DNA of 64,000 bases from Trichomonas vaginalis G3 (GCF_026262505.1 NC_067204.1:17214165-17278164), one strand, 5' to 3'. Positions 39,242 through 50,410 are shown, numbered from the stretch's first letter. A program made the numbers and translations. The notes: generated by a model not told the origin, from the letters alone.

Positions 39242-39604
39242 ATGGACGCACAGAACTTAGCGAATGCACAGCAACCTGGACAACCAAGCCCAGAGAATAT
39301 TCCAAATGAAGTTAGAATACAAACTGCAATGGCAAACTATGGTCAAGTGCCAACAGATGTACAAATGCAAACTGCCATGTCAAATGACGCTGCGTTAGGT
39401 TTGCCACCATGGTATGCAAATATGAGATGGAAAGAGTTTTATACAAACCCTGAAGTGGGATATAAACAACTTTATGCAGATGACGCGAACACAGGAGTTG
39501 ACCCAGAATATGTTTTCTACCAGAGGAGAAACAGAATGTATGAGCTCCAGTTAAAGAATGCTATGGAACTCAACAGGAAACGTAAGAGACTAGGCGGACA
39601 TTAG
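39242..39604 (+). CDS. Element part: 120-residue unknown protein
   Basis: An ATG-started, whole-looking frame. The N-terminal half is Gln/Pro/Asn rich with a repeated unit (VRIQTAMANYGQVPTD, then VQMQTAMSND), and the C-terminal half is Trp/Tyr rich, then basic (LNRKRKRLGG), like small DNA-associated or virion proteins. No family recognised. It is packed 18 bp before the next small gene on the same strand. Confidence 0.6.
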   Translation: MDAQNLANAQQPGQPSPENIPNEVRIQTAMANYGQVPTDVQMQTAMSNDAALGLPPWYANMRWKEFYTNPEVGYKQLYADDANTGVDPEYVFYQRRNRMYELQLKNAMELNRKRKRLGGH

Positions 39605-39622
39605 ATTTTTACATATAGTAAA

Positions 39623-39865
39623 ATGGGTTTCTTCAGTAGTATTGGAAACTTCTTCAGAAGAGTTGGAAGAGGTATATGGAATGGAATAAAATCTGTCGGA
39701 AGAGGAATTTGGAACGGTGTCAAAAATATTGGTAAAAGAGTAGGTCAGTTTGTTGGTATTATACCTAAAGACCCTGAACCAGAAGAACAAGCTCCTGTTA
39801 TACAACAGCCTGAACCTGCACCACAGTCTAGTTGGCAACCAAATCCAACACCTCAACCGTATTAA
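39623..39865 (+). CDS. Element part: small amphipathic, possibly myristoylated protein
   Basis: Eighty residues starting MGFFSS, which fits the N-myristoylation pattern (Gly2, Ser6). It continues with repeats of the type GRGIWNG separated by basic residues, an amphipathic membrane-active look, and ends in a Pro/Gln-rich tail. This recalls small capsid-internal membrane-lytic proteins of adenovirus pVI type by character, not by alignment. A second protein of the same kind starts at 43439. Confidence 0.55.
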   Translation: MGFFSSIGNFFRRVGRGIWNGIKSVGRGIWNGVKNIGKRVGQFVGIIPKDPEPEEQAPVIQQPEPAPQSSWQPNPTPQPY

Positions 39866-39869
39866 AAAA

Positions 39870-40718
39870 TTATATTTTTACCGTTCGATAGTAGTTGTAT
39901 ATGAAACTAAGTTCTAAGTAAAACACATGGTATAATGGAATTATTCTTTTTCTTCCATCTGTAGTAAACCATACTTGAAAGTCTGAAATACTTCCACTTG
40001 GTGGTTCGTATAACTTTGTAGGTTTTTCGTAAAAGTCATTTGCCAAGCATAAGAAAGAGTTTTGGGCGCCAGAAAATGAAGCATGAACAATAATAGCATC
40101 TTGGTCGAAAATATTTTCATATGTTCCATTAGGGTTTTCGACTTCATAATAGTCCGGGTGTACTGGATATGCTGCAGGCTGATTTAACATCCTCATAAAT
40201 CTATACCATGCCAAGTTGTTATATTTTGTAGAAATATAAACGTTTTCTCCAAGGTCTTCTATTTTATTGATTTTAACAGTTGCATTTTTCCTGTCATAAA
40301 TAATATCGAGATGGTATTCTCCTTCGTCAATGTTATACTGATTTGCATATTCAATATAGATATCGTTTATTTTTTCTTGAAAAGCTTGAAGAGTTGTTTC
40401 TAAATTTATAAGCAAACTAACTTGTAAAAGTTTTCCCTGTTCAAATTTCTCATACATACGTTTTTCTTTGTTATAGTATCGAACTTCAAAACCGACCGTA
40501 AATGGGAAACCATGTATGGCTTCTGAAATGAACTTCATTCTACGAAAGCCAATAGCTTTTGTGACGGATGGGTCTCTTAACCATCTTAATGGGTAGTCAA
40601 AACGATAGCCTTCATGCTTTACGGTATCTGTCTCAAACTTTTGACCGACATTAGTAAAAAGTTCATCTAATGGTTTAGTTGTAGCAACTCTAGAATTTTC
40701 TTTTTCTATTGGAAGCAT
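39870..40718 (-). CDS. Element part: 282-residue protein, family with 46.9-kb copy
   Basis: A whole-looking frame starting with ATG at 40718. It is clearly homologous over its length to the protein region at 46941-47800: shared landmarks are TKPLDxxFTN, YRFDYPxRWL, KAIGFRR, a central coiled segment, LLNQ/MLNQ, HASFS, EPPSxSxSDFQVWFTT and a common end YLELSFIYNY. The beta-rich pattern and mid-size suggest a structural or receptor-type protein, but no known family is recognised. Its gene converges with the small genes on its left and is divergent from the fibre gene. Confidence 0.6.
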   Translation of the reverse strand: MLPIEKENSRVATTKPLDELFTNVGQKFETDTVKHEGYRFDYPLRWLRDPSVTKAIGFRRMKFISEAIHGFPFTVGFEVRYYNKEKRMYEKFEQGKLLQVSLLINLETTLQAFQEKINDIYIEYANQYNIDEGEYHLDIIYDRKNATVKINKIEDLGENVYISTKYNNLAWYRFMRMLNQPAAYPVHPDYYEVENPNGTYENIFDQDAIIVHASFSGAQNSFLCLANDFYEKPTKLYEPPSGSISDFQVWFTTDGRKRIIPLYHVFYLELSFIYNYYRTVKI

Positions 40719-40737
40719 ATTTTATCTATAATAAAAA

Positions 40738-42462
40738 TGTCAAATGAAACAGCGTCTATGAGAGAAATACAACACAACCGACAACTCATTATGTAAGCTC
40801 TAAATAAGAACACAACAAACTTTTCAAACTATTCTAAGATATCTGAGTCATTGAAAGAAGGAAACTTAAAACTGACATTAAACCCAATGACAGATGAGTT
40901 TCTATTTCAAGACAATAAGAACCATACTGTCTGTATAAATCCAACAAAAGGAACTTTAAACGAGAAACCTATAAATGAACTTCTTTTGAAAGCAGATGTT
41001 GACAACAAAGCTGACAAAGAATATGTAGACGATGCAATAGCAAAAGAAGAAGAAAGAGCTAACAATGCTTATGCAACAAAAGAACATACTCATCCTGAAC
41101 TAGCAGACAAAACATATGTTGACAATAAAATGTCAAGTGAAGTGACAAGAGCTGAAAACGAATATTCTAAAAAGACTCATATACATTATATTAACCAAAT
41201 ACCAAGTCTTAAGGAAACATTAGAGACAAAAGCAGATAAGACTCATACACATACCATTGCAAATATTACAAACTTACAAGAAACCTTAAACAGGAAAAGT
41301 GCCGTTGGACATACACATACCATTGCAAATATTACAAACTTACAAGAAACCTTAAACATGAAAAGTGCCGTTGGACATACACATACATCTTCTGAAATAA
41401 CAGACTTAAACGTTAGCCTTGAAAATAAAGCAGATAAAACATATGTCAATGAAATATACCAAAGTTTGATAGGAACAAAAAATATTGAAACTATTGTTGG
41501 TGACTTTTCTGTCAATGAAGAAAATAAATATTTTAGATGGCAGTTGGTACAGTCCTTAGAAAATGGTACACGGTATAAACTCATTCCGAAAAATAACAAT
41601 GAAATGTATGTAAGCTATAAAAAGAATGATGGTACACAAGTTAAAGTTCCATTAGACAACAACTGCTACTTAAACTTATATGGAGACGAACAAAAGAAAT
41701 ATTTAAGAGTTTATGAATGACAGATATGACATTGCCTGACCCAGCTCCAGCACCATATTATTATGACTATGGAGATGACGTCAGAACACCACATGTAGAT
41801 GAACAAAAGCTAACATTATATTTAGATTATTATAGATATAAAAGATATAATGCAATAGAAAAAACGAGAAATATATTATTATACAGATGACAGAAATAAA
41901 TATTATAGTCAAGATTTTACCTACCCTGAAAACATAAGATTATATTATAAAAAATATTCTGACACAAACCAGAAGAAACCTGAAATAGTTGCACTATATT
42001 TTAAGTTCAAAAGAGACAATCCTATAATATCTCATATGTTTGATTTAATGAACCCAGTAGGTTCTATTTATACATCTATGGAAGCAAGAGGTCCTCAAGT
42101 AATGTTTGGTGTTGGTGCATGGGAAAAATAGTCGACAGGTTTTTGTATTGTGCAAACTCTTCAAAGGAAACAGGTGGAAGTAAAACGATTTCAGGTGAAA
42201 ATTTACCTGCACACAGTCACTACATAGATTTAAGTACATCTCAAGCAGGTTGGCATAAGCATAGATATTGGGATTGGTCAGGAATGACAAAAGGTAAAGG
42301 ATATGATGTTAAAGACGACGTTAAGTTTGCTATAAATTGTTACTGGAGTGACACTCAGGGAGAAGGAAACCATACACATTTCGTTTCAGGATATACACAA
42401 ACAACGGGACAAAGTAAAGAATACATGCCCCCCTTACATGACAGTTTACGCATGGTATAGAA
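40738..42462 (+). pseudogene. Element part: phage-like fibre/collar protein, broken
   Basis: The amino part is a trimeric-fibre type rod: heptad segments with repeated LADKTYVDN/KADKTHTHT and three near-identical units of about 22 residues around HTHTIANITNLQETLN (DNA unit 66 bp). The carboxy part resembles phage tail-collar/knob domains (SGENLPAHSHYIDLS, GNHTHFVSG, histidine-rich metal-binding HxH). Such trimeric fibres bind cell-surface receptors in tailed phages and adenovirus-like virions. The region is broken in a few places. A fibre on this class of element would be an attachment protein; that is inferred. Confidence 0.65.
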
Positions 42463-43421
42463 TTGCTTAGTCGTCATTTTCACTTCTTTAGCATATTCGT
42501 CAGGAGTTGTCTTATATTTGTTAGGAACTGTCTTTGAAAGTATACCACCTTGAACTTTGACAAGTTTGAAACGAGGTCTGACAATAGTAGTTTTATCTTC
42601 TGCTTGCAGTGTGTACATTTTGCCATGTTTGCCTAAAACTTCATAATATTCTCTTGTATACTTTCTTCTATTTTTACGAACACCGAATGTGAGTACCTGT
42701 CGGGTTCCCATTGTGTCATAGTCAATAGTATTTTCATATGGGTCGCGTTTAGGTATTTCTATTTTTACTTTGTCTCCTTTCTGAAGTTTGAAGCCCGGCA
42801 TTCTTTTCTTGTTTGTCTCTTTTGACTAAATTATTAAATATATAGTCTTTCTCTAAGTCAGGGTTGTTTTTCATTTCTTCGGGAGTGGTTTCCAAACCTT
42901 TTTGTTTACGGTTATTGTAAATATTTAAAACTTGTCTCATCTTTGCCATGGAGAAGTGTCTATACTTGTCGTCATATGACATTTCATTTGCTTCACCACC
43001 TTGTGGTTGGTTTAAGTCTCTTAACATTTTTATACAACCGTCAATGACACCAAGAGCAGAATGGTTTTGGTCGACAATGAAATATTGGTTTACATTTTTT
43101 GAACGCAAATAGTTTTTTACATCATCTGATTTGAAAGAACTTTCACAGTCAGATGTCAGTTTTGTTGGATGGTATTTGTCAACGAATATTGTCAAAGCAG
43201 TTTCACATCTAAAATATTTTTGGACCATAATGGTATGGCTTCACAGTATCTTGTGTTTTGACCGACAATATTAACCAGTATGGTGGTCCATCTTCTCTAT
43301 ACCTCGGAATGTTTTCCAAGATATCCATAAACCAAGCATTTGGTGTTGAACTAAAGATTTTTATCATGAGTGCTTTCTTTGTTGCCTTAGAAACATAGGG
43401 GTCCTTGTTTGGATTCGTCAT
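42440..43421 (-). pseudogene. Element part: retroviral-type (rve) integrase, broken
   Basis: A DDE-type integrase as carried by Maverick/Polinton elements, which inserts the element into host DNA. The core contains KLTSDCESSFKSDDVKNYL, matching the second Asp and following helix of rve folds, and QNHSALGVIDGCIKML, matching the final catalytic region. The carboxy side has an SH3-like segment (EYYEVLGKHGKMYTL) and basic residues. It is broken in a few places. It lies antisense to the fibre gene, with overlapping 3' ends. Confidence 0.75.
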
Positions 43422-43438
43422 TTTTTAACCCATAAGAA

Positions 43439-43851
43439 ATGGGTTTATTTGGCGCATTAGCAGGAGTTGCATCTAGATTTTTACCCGCAGTGGGAACAAT
43501 AGCCAGAGGTGCATTTGGAATTGGAAGGAAGATTTTGAGTACATTAGGTATACTGAAAGAGAAAGCACAACCTATTATACAAACTGTACAGAAAGGTTGG
43601 GATGTAGCACGAGATGCAACAAATCTTATTCCAAATCCTGAAACAAGAGGAAAGTTCAAGAATGGATGGACAATGTAGGAAGACAAGCAGGAAACTATTA
43701 TAACAAAGCAAATGACTACTATAACCAAGCAGGACACTATATGGACCAAGGTGAAAGATTCTTTAACAGAGGATATAACCATGCACAACAGTGGGTAAAC
43801 AATAACCAACCTCAACCGCCTCAAACGTGGGAATGTAAAGTTTTTTATTGA
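43439..43851 (+). pseudogene. Element part: second small amphipathic protein region
   Basis: This starts MGLFGALAGVASRF with Gly at position 2 and a Gly/Ala-rich amphipathic helix, followed by a helical stretch and a Tyr/Asn/Gln-rich tail (YYNKANDYYNQAGHYM). In character it matches the 80-residue protein at 39623 and is a candidate membrane-active capsid component. The region looks disturbed. It diverges from the integrase with only about 17 bp between starts. Confidence 0.45.
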
Positions 43852-43857
43852 GATGAA

Positions 43858-44640
43858 ATGAACAATGCAGCATTGAGACAAATAAGTTCAAGATGGATTT
43901 GTCGGCTTCCAGCAGTTACACCACGTGTTTGTCAAGTTCTTCCTATACCTCAGGAAGTTTTAGACCGACTTAAAAAACAACAACAACCAGTTGAAAACAA
44001 ACCAAACTAAAATTTTTTACTGAGATGAAATGACCGAAGAAGTTGAAACGGTAGATTTGACACCACAAACACAGTTCAGAACCATTGTCAAAACCGTCAA
44101 AGAACTTACAGATGAAGAGAAAATTCAATAATAGAAAGTGCCAGGTCTGGAAATACAAAACCCTAACTACAAGTCACTTTTCAATAAAAAATGGAACGGC
44201 TAGTATCTCAAAAAAGAAACAGACTCTCACAAATAAAATATTGAAGTCTGAAGGACTTTCGAGACAACAGATGAAAAGTTTACTTCACTGACCAACAGTT
44301 CATTATAGAACATCTCATTGACTTAGAGTCGAAATATTCTAAACTTTACAACAAACACCAAAAAGTTGAAAGGAAAACAAAAACAAATGGATATGATATT
44401 TATGAAGATGTTGACGACACAACTGTTCCTGCAAGTGAAGTAAAGTCAGAGAAACCGAAAAGTGACGAAAAACCGATAGAAGAAGAAAACCAAAAACTGA
44501 AGATAAACCAAAACCAAAGTTTAGTTTGGAAACTAAACCAAGTCAACCTTCATTAGCTGGTATGGGTTGGCGTCAAAGACTTATGGCAGCAGGCGGTTTA
44601 TGTAAAGTAAAGAAAAAAATATTTTTTTATTTTTATAAAA
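43858..44640 (+). other. Element part: run of small basic frames, partly degraded
   Basis: A 50-residue frame (43858-44010, MNNAALRQISSRW...) is whole. It is followed by short basic or Lys/Glu-rich pieces up to about 44,620. Two of them follow an almost identical leader TTTTTTA-TGAGATGAAATGA (about 43,843 and 44,015), probably a shared promoter/leader of the element. Functions unknown. Confidence 0.4.
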
Positions 44641-46793
44641 ATGCCCCCATATAGAATGGATAGAAAGTCTGCTAGAATAAAAGCAGAGTTACAAAGATAT
44701 GGTTGGAGAGTTTCGAAGAATTTTAAATATAGAAGGGAAGACCCATAAAAGTCTATGACAAATTGTCTGGTCTTCGCTACGAAATGGATTTGGAAACAGC
44801 ACGTGCCAATTATCCAAACAGACTAGAGAGGTTAGAAGAAGAACGTCTTATGGACATGCCTTTCGATGTTAGTGAACCTCAAGTTGAAGGACACGACAGC
44901 TTTGCCAGATTCTACTGGAAACATGACGAACAATTGCATCCTTTGAGAAGGAAAAAAGGAAAAGGTGAAGACACACATGCTCCCATGGAAAGAACAAGAT
45001 ATGCATATGAAAAGTTCGTGAAGTTAGAAGTCAAATTACATCTGGTCGAACCTTTACAGTAAACTTTGACGAAGGAAAGAACAAAGAAGGCTTCATGGGA
45101 GTACTTGCTGCCATACAAGACGGAAATAAGAAAGGACACAATCTCAGATTGACCATAACAGATTTGGATGGTCACATTTACTATGCACATGGCAATGAAC
45201 AAACAGCCGCAAAACTTCTTGACGCTTTCAAGACTACAAAGAGAGAACAAATGGTTGACTCCGACTCAGACATTTTGAATGCAATTGAAGGAATTGCAAG
45301 TGTCAAGTTCGAATGGTACCAACCTAACCCTCAAGCAGTCAGACAACATGCTGGATACTTCCCCTTCATAAATAAGTCTGACATTGACTTGACAAGGTAT
45401 GGAATTTACAATTCAATTGAAACAATTGTCAACGAACCTTGCATTCTTACATGTCTCAGGAACTCTGGTCTTGTTACAGAAGAGAAGATGAAGTATCTTG
45501 AGTCATGTGTGAAGACAAGGTACATTCTCAGAGGTCAATTGGCAAAAATTGCACCGTTGGCAAATGTCAATATCCGAGTCAACATACCTACAGCTAAAGG
45601 TTCTTCACATGACGACTATGTTGTTGAGTTCAAATTGCCATGGTTGAAGATTGTAATTGTCCACAACCACTTCATGTTGAACGAAAGTCTTACAAACCCA
45701 TTGTTCGGAAAAGGCAAGTGCAACATTGTCAGAGCTGTAAACATTCTTTTCGAGAAAGGTTTGTTGGAACCAATTCCAGATGACAAGCTGACAGAAACTT
45801 TTGTACCAAAAGACGAAGCAAACTTTTCATTGTTAGCAAGACCAAAAGTTGTTCCAGACAAAGTTCTAGTACAAAAGAAGTACACAGTTCCACAAGGAGT
45901 TGGTATGTTCGGATACCAACCTGAACCAGAAGAACTTCCAATGAGGTTGCAAGAACTTCAAGATGCTATAAAACAAACTTCCATTGAGACATCCAATTGA
46001 CGTCAAATTGTATTGGAGAGCATCTGAGTTAGGTCAGAAGGTTTTATATGAAACAGGTTGCTTCGACGATGTTTATGAGATAACAGGAGAAGTTTCTCAG
46101 AAGATAAGAGACTCACTTGAATTTCCACAAACTGGACCAATTGGTTGCGACAAGTTCGACTCAAACGAAAAGATATACTATGTCGACCTTAACGCTGCGT
46201 ACATGAGGTTTGTCCAATATATTCCGACTGGAATTCCAAACGAAGATGGTGAGTTCCCGGGAAGGAACTATACAGTTGGAAAAGTCATACAACAACTGTA
46301 TGATATTAGGAAAGCTTCAAACCCCAAACTTGCAATGACACTCAAATTGCTTATGAATTCGACATGGGGATATTCCATTAAGAAACCTCAAGAGATGAAG
46401 AGTAAACATTATGAGAAGGTCGACAACTTTGTTGAAAGGTTTTCTCCTTTTGTTTTGAAGTACGAATTCACTCAAGGTCAAAGTGGCTTAGTAACCACAT
46501 TAAAACCTATTGTCGAACATTGGTCTTACCCTCAGTTCGCAAAGGCAGTCCTTGACGAGTACAACAAATTCTTCTCCGAAGTCAAATCCAAAGTCAAGGT
46601 TTACTATGAGAACATTGACGCACTCATGACGAACGAAGAAGGCTATAACAAACTCATTGAAATGGGAATGGTCGGTGAAAAGATGGGCTGTTTTAAGCTA
46701 GATAAGGTATTTTCCGAAGTTCATGTAATATCGAAAAGGAAATATTGGGGCATACTTGAAGACGGCACAGAAATAAAACATTGCATGAAATAA
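44641..46793 (+). pseudogene. Element part: protein-primed family B DNA polymerase, broken
   Basis: Remnant of the PolB that replicates Maverick/Polinton DNA from a protein primer. The palm motifs are visible in order: motif A as YYVDLNAAYM, motif B as LLMNSTWGYS and motif C as YYENIDALMT, where the usual DTDS is altered. The amino side carries a basic region (LRRKKGKG) and long beta/alpha segments of unclear domain. It is shorter than a full Maverick PolB and is broken in several places, so no function is expected. Confidence 0.75.
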
Positions 46794-46940
46794 AAAATTT
46801 ATTTTAAAAAAGTGACATTTTTTAATTTTATTTGAAATGTACGCTGAGTTTGTTGGAGAAGACCGTTGGGAAACTTGTTTGTTAGATGAGAAATATGAAA
46901 TGGCATACCATTTTAAAACAATATATTTTACATATATTAA

Positions 46941-47800
46941 ATGCTTCAGGTTGAAAAACAAAGAACAAAAGTAGCAGATACAAAACCGTTAGACTATATC
47001 TTTACAAATGCTGGTAGGACTATTTCAGATGAAGAAATTTCATCCCGAGCATACAGGTTTGACTATCCAATTCGTTGGCTTCAAAGTCCTTCAGATGCAA
47101 AGGCAATAGGATTTAGAAGAGTTTTGTTTTCAAATAGAACTAACGCATTTATGTTCGTAGTATATTTTCATGGGCAGTATAAAGGTTCTGATGGTCTAAT
47201 AGACAAATTTGACGAAATGAGAATCTTTACAGTTCGTTCAGACGAAAGTCTTGAGAAAACTCTAAATGACTTTCAAACTCAAATGAACAAATATTATTGG
47301 GAATTTCAAGAAAATACGACTCTTTACTAAATGGAACATACTATCTGAAACTAGAATATGACAAGATGAACTCCACCGTTTCATTTCAAAAGATTGAAAT
47401 TAACCCTCCAAGAGATACAGAGTTTTTATTTTGGAAAGTAGACAAACGTTCTTGGGCACAATTTCTTCGGTTACTAAACCAGAACGAACCATTACCACCA
47501 GATGGTCCATTTAAATTTATACTTCCACCAGCAGATTTGACAGTTTATAGAAACGTGTTTGACCCTCAAAATGTTATGTGTCATGCAAGTTTCAGTTCAA
47601 GCAACAATAGTTTTCTATGTATTGGTAAGGACTTTTATGACTTTGCTTCTAAATTCTACGAACCACCTAGTAACAGTTTCTCTGACTTTCAAGTTTGGTT
47701 CACAACAAATGGTGTGCAACATATTATTCCATTGTACTATGACTTTTATCTCGAATTGTCTTTCATATATAACTACGGAAAAGTGCTGAAAAAGTATTGA
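46941..47800 (+). pseudogene. Element part: second member of the 39.9-kb protein family, broken
   Basis: Homologous to the protein at 39870-40718 but on the opposite strand and about 40-50% identical by eye. Shared segments include the TKPLD start, RFDYPIRWL, KAIGFRR, YRNVFD, HASFSSSNNSFLC and SDFQVWFTTNG. It looks broken about once. Two members in one element, head to tail with different neighbours, suggest either an old gene duplication or parts of two nested copies. Confidence 0.55.
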
Positions 47801-47809
47801 AAAATAATG

Positions 47810-48360
47810 TTTATGTTAGCATGTTAGATCTAACACGTTTTCTAACCACTTTTCTAACATCGTAGAAAACTCATGAAAACAATTTATTTTTGACACTTTC
47901 ACAAAAAACATAAAAAAGTGAGTTAAAATGAGATGTTTACTGAACTGGTTGGATGTCGCCTTCTGAGGTTATAATGAATTGTTGACCAGAGAAGTGGAAC
48001 AGTGCTCTGAGAATTTGGTTCATTCTTGGGAAAGGGTTCTCTCTGTTTGGAAGTAGTATCCAAGGACGCTTGGCAAAGATTATGCCACAGCTCCAATTGA
48101 GAGAAAGTTGTTCCCGGACCAAAAATATAATTTAGGTGAAGAGGTGAGATCTAACACGTTTTTTCACCTGTTTTTTCACCCTCTTGAATTTCATGAATTT
48201 TCATATTTTAATGTTTTCGTTATGCCACTTTGTGCCGTCAGTCAGTCAGTCAGTCAATGAAATTTACACCAAAAATAATGTTTAGGTGAAGAGGTGAGAT
48301 CTCACCCGTTTTTTCACCTGTTTTCTAACATGGTCTAAAACTCTCGAAAATCATGAATTT
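47810..48360. repeat. Solitary operator-like units upstream of the first KilA-N gene
   Basis: Three copies of the element's regulatory unit at about 47,810-47,870, 48,135-48,190 and 48,265-48,360, each with a GTTAGATCTAAC or GTGAGATCTCAC palindrome and adjacent CTAAC/CACC half sites. Between them is a (GTCA)5 microsatellite (about 48,237-48,256) and a 61-codon minus frame (47937-48122) with conserved-looking sequence (GIIFAKRPWILLPNRENPF) of unknown origin. Confidence 0.6.
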
Positions 48361-48429
48361 CCTTAAGATAGAAAAAATAAAGTTAGTTTTATTTTATTTA
48401 TTTTTTTTATTTTGTATGTAAGAACAGAA

Positions 48430-49041
48430 ATGACAAACATTGAGTTTGAAACAGTTAGAAAGATAGACAATGACACCAAAGTGGTTAGAATCGGTGATTT
48501 AAACGTAAGATACTCAAAGAAATACAACAAATATTCTTTGTCAGACATTATATCTCCATCTGGAAAGAAAGCAAAGGACTGGGTTAGAATTGCTTCTACT
48601 CAGAAAATTTTGACAAGAAATCCTGAGCTTATGATATCAGTAGCATTTCATGGAACAAGAGCATATCTTATAGACAAAAGTCTTATACCAATAGTTTTGT
48701 TATGGTTAGACCCAGTTGTTGGATATAACTTCATAACATATGGTTCATTCGATACGGAACGTTGCAGTGAAGGCTTACTTTACATCGTTCAGAAACCGAA
48801 GGACTTCAATACAAAGAGATATAAGATAGGAAGAACATATAATATAACTCAAAGATATGACAGTACAGTCAATAGAGTCAAGGTTGTGTTTGCTAATGAT
48901 ATGAGAGCTGCAGAAACAGAACTACTTGAAAAGTTTGAGAAAAGGTATGGTGCTCCCATAAAAGGTAAAGAAACGTTTGAAGTAGATGAGATAGATAAAG
49001 CTATAAAATTATTTGACGAAGTTGCTGAAAAATACATGTAA
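48430..49041 (+). CDS. Element part: KilA-N plus T5orf172 (GIY-YIG-like) protein
   Basis: A whole 203-residue frame from the ATG at 48430. Residues about 15-100 form a KilA-N DNA-binding domain (VRYSKKYNKYSLSDIISPSG, KDWVRIASTQKIL, then the hydrophobic LIPIVLLWLDPVVGYNF). Residues about 110-200 form a T5orf172/GIY-YIG-like module (GLLYIVQKP, YKIGRTYNITQRYDS, AAETELLEKFEKRYG). This pairing is typical of regulators in large DNA viruses and phages (Iyer and colleagues' KilA-N survey). An operator palindrome unit lies about 130 bp upstream, the same unit that makes up the array at 50.4-53.5 kb, so self-binding regulation is a reasonable inference. Confidence 0.85.
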   Translation: MTNIEFETVRKIDNDTKVVRIGDLNVRYSKKYNKYSLSDIISPSGKKAKDWVRIASTQKILTRNPELMISVAFHGTRAYLIDKSLIPIVLLWLDPVVGYNFITYGSFDTERCSEGLLYIVQKPKDFNTKRYKIGRTYNITQRYDSTVNRVKVVFANDMRAAETELLEKFEKRYGAPIKGKETFEVDEIDKAIKLFDEVAEKYM

Positions 49042-49089
49042 AGCGTTTATTTTTGGTCTTTTGTGAAAATTCATGAAATTTGGTCATTT

Positions 49090-49495
49090 TTCACCAAAAA
49101 TAAAGTTTATGTTAGAATGTTAGATCTAACACGTTTTCTAACCACTTTTCTAACATGGTCTAAAACTCTCGAAAATCATGAATTTTCATGAATTTCCTTA
49201 AGATAGAAAAAATAAAGTTAGTTTTATTTTTATTTATTTTTTTATTTTGTATGTAAGATATGATTTCAGGGATTTTTTTGACGAAGTGTCAATCTTCACT
49301 TCGTCAAAAATAACAGTTATATAATGAAAAAGTGAAAGTTATTCTTCATTTTTTTGTATTTGACGAGAATGTCGGGTAGATGGTTAGATCTAACACGTTT
49401 TCTAACCACTTTTCTAACCTCTTGAATTTTCATGAATTTCCTTAAGAATAAAGTTAGTTTTTTTTAAAAATATTTTTTATTTTTATTGTAAGAAC
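49090..49495 (+). promoter_or_regulatory. Two operator-like units upstream of the 49.5-kb gene
   Basis: Units at about 49,095-49,245 and 49,375-49,450 contain GTTAGATCTAAC, CTAACCACTTTTCTAAC and TTTCCTTAAGA, followed by the leader AATAAAGTTAGTTTT and a T-rich tract. Essentially the same block precedes the genes at 48430 and 53566, so the three genes probably form one regulon. Confidence 0.6.
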
Positions 49496-50410
49496 ATGTT
49501 AGCAACAACAGCACCAAACTCGTTAGTTATGAATCCAACATCTATGTTAGTAGAAATGAAAAGCTTCATTCCTTCTTCATATACTTTTGAAACAGAAATC
49601 CAGAAGATAAAGCAAGAACTTTTAACAAGTAATTTAGACTGTACCGCACAGGATGAAGAAAATGAAGAATATCTTTATGAAATGCAGGACATTATTGACC
49701 ATTTGCCTAAACTACCTGAAATCCAACAACAAAAACTCACTATTCCTGAATTTGACGAAATTGAAGTCAAACCAACTGACTCAGTAGAAATAAAGAAGTT
49801 CATACGAAAGGTAAATTATGAATTCCTTGGTTTTCATTGCAACCATAAGGTTATGGACAAAGATTGCGACATGGTTTATAAAAATATTTCTGACATATAT
49901 AAATCTGAAGAATTTAAGACATACGACAACTTTGTTTCATTAGTTGCAGAATGTGTATGGCAGATAAGAGATAAAGATAGAAGAGGTAAAGTATGGAATG
50001 AACAGATAAAACCAGCAGCTTTTGAGTTAAAGAAAACCATTGACGCCTTAGTTGTTTTAGCAGGTAAGGTTTCAGAATATAACGCAAAAATGAACCCGCA
50101 ATGTTCTAAATGTAAAGCAGCAATGAGGAGATATAACTACTCCGTCAAAGAGATAGAACGTATGAGAAACGACTATGCAGACTTAAAGAAAGAAGCAGAA
50201 AAGCCAGCAGAAGATAAAATGGACATGTTAGCATTTCTGAACAAAAACTATCCAACTGCTGACGATTTCCTATTATCTGACGTCAAGAAGAAGTATAAAG
50301 AAACCTTCGGCATAGTTAAAACATTCGATGTACTAAAAGAAGAAATAGAAGCTACAAAACTGTTTAAAGTCATGAACCATCGCAACATATACCATGTAAA
50401 ACGCTTGTAA
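49496..50410 (+). CDS. Element part: 304-residue unknown protein of the KilA-N cluster
   Basis: A whole frame from the ATG at 49496, mostly helical and acidic in the first third. It has a CSKCKAAMRR segment (two Cys at residues about 201 and 204) and a His/Cys pair (FHCNHKVMDKDC), too few for a clear zinc finger. The C-terminal part is coiled (YNYSVKEIERMRNDYADLKKEAEK). It shares its upstream control unit with both KilA-N genes and is followed directly by the operator array. Family and function are unknown. Confidence 0.65.
   Translation: MLATTAPNSLVMNPTSMLVEMKSFIPSSYTFETEIQKIKQELLTSNLDCTAQDEENEEYLYEMQDIIDHLPKLPEIQQQKLTIPEFDEIEVKPTDSVEIKKFIRKVNYEFLGFHCNHKVMDKDCDMVYKNISDIYKSEEFKTYDNFVSLVAECVWQIRDKDRRGKVWNEQIKPAAFELKKTIDALVVLAGKVSEYNAKMNPQCSKCKAAMRRYNYSVKEIERMRNDYADLKKEAEKPAEDKMDMLAFLNKNYPTADDFLLSDVKKKYKETFGIVKTFDVLKEEIEATKLFKVMNHRNIYHVKRL

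Noticed and set aside
47937-48122. 61-codon minus frame as a separate gene
   Set aside because: The sequence looks protein-like, but it is short, between operator units and without recognised family; mentioned only within the regulatory region.
48415-48425. GTATGTAAG before the KilA-N start, resembling a trichomonad 5' splice site
   Set aside because: No matching conserved branch/3' splice motif (ACTAACACACAG type) follows, and the coding frame starts cleanly at the ATG downstream.
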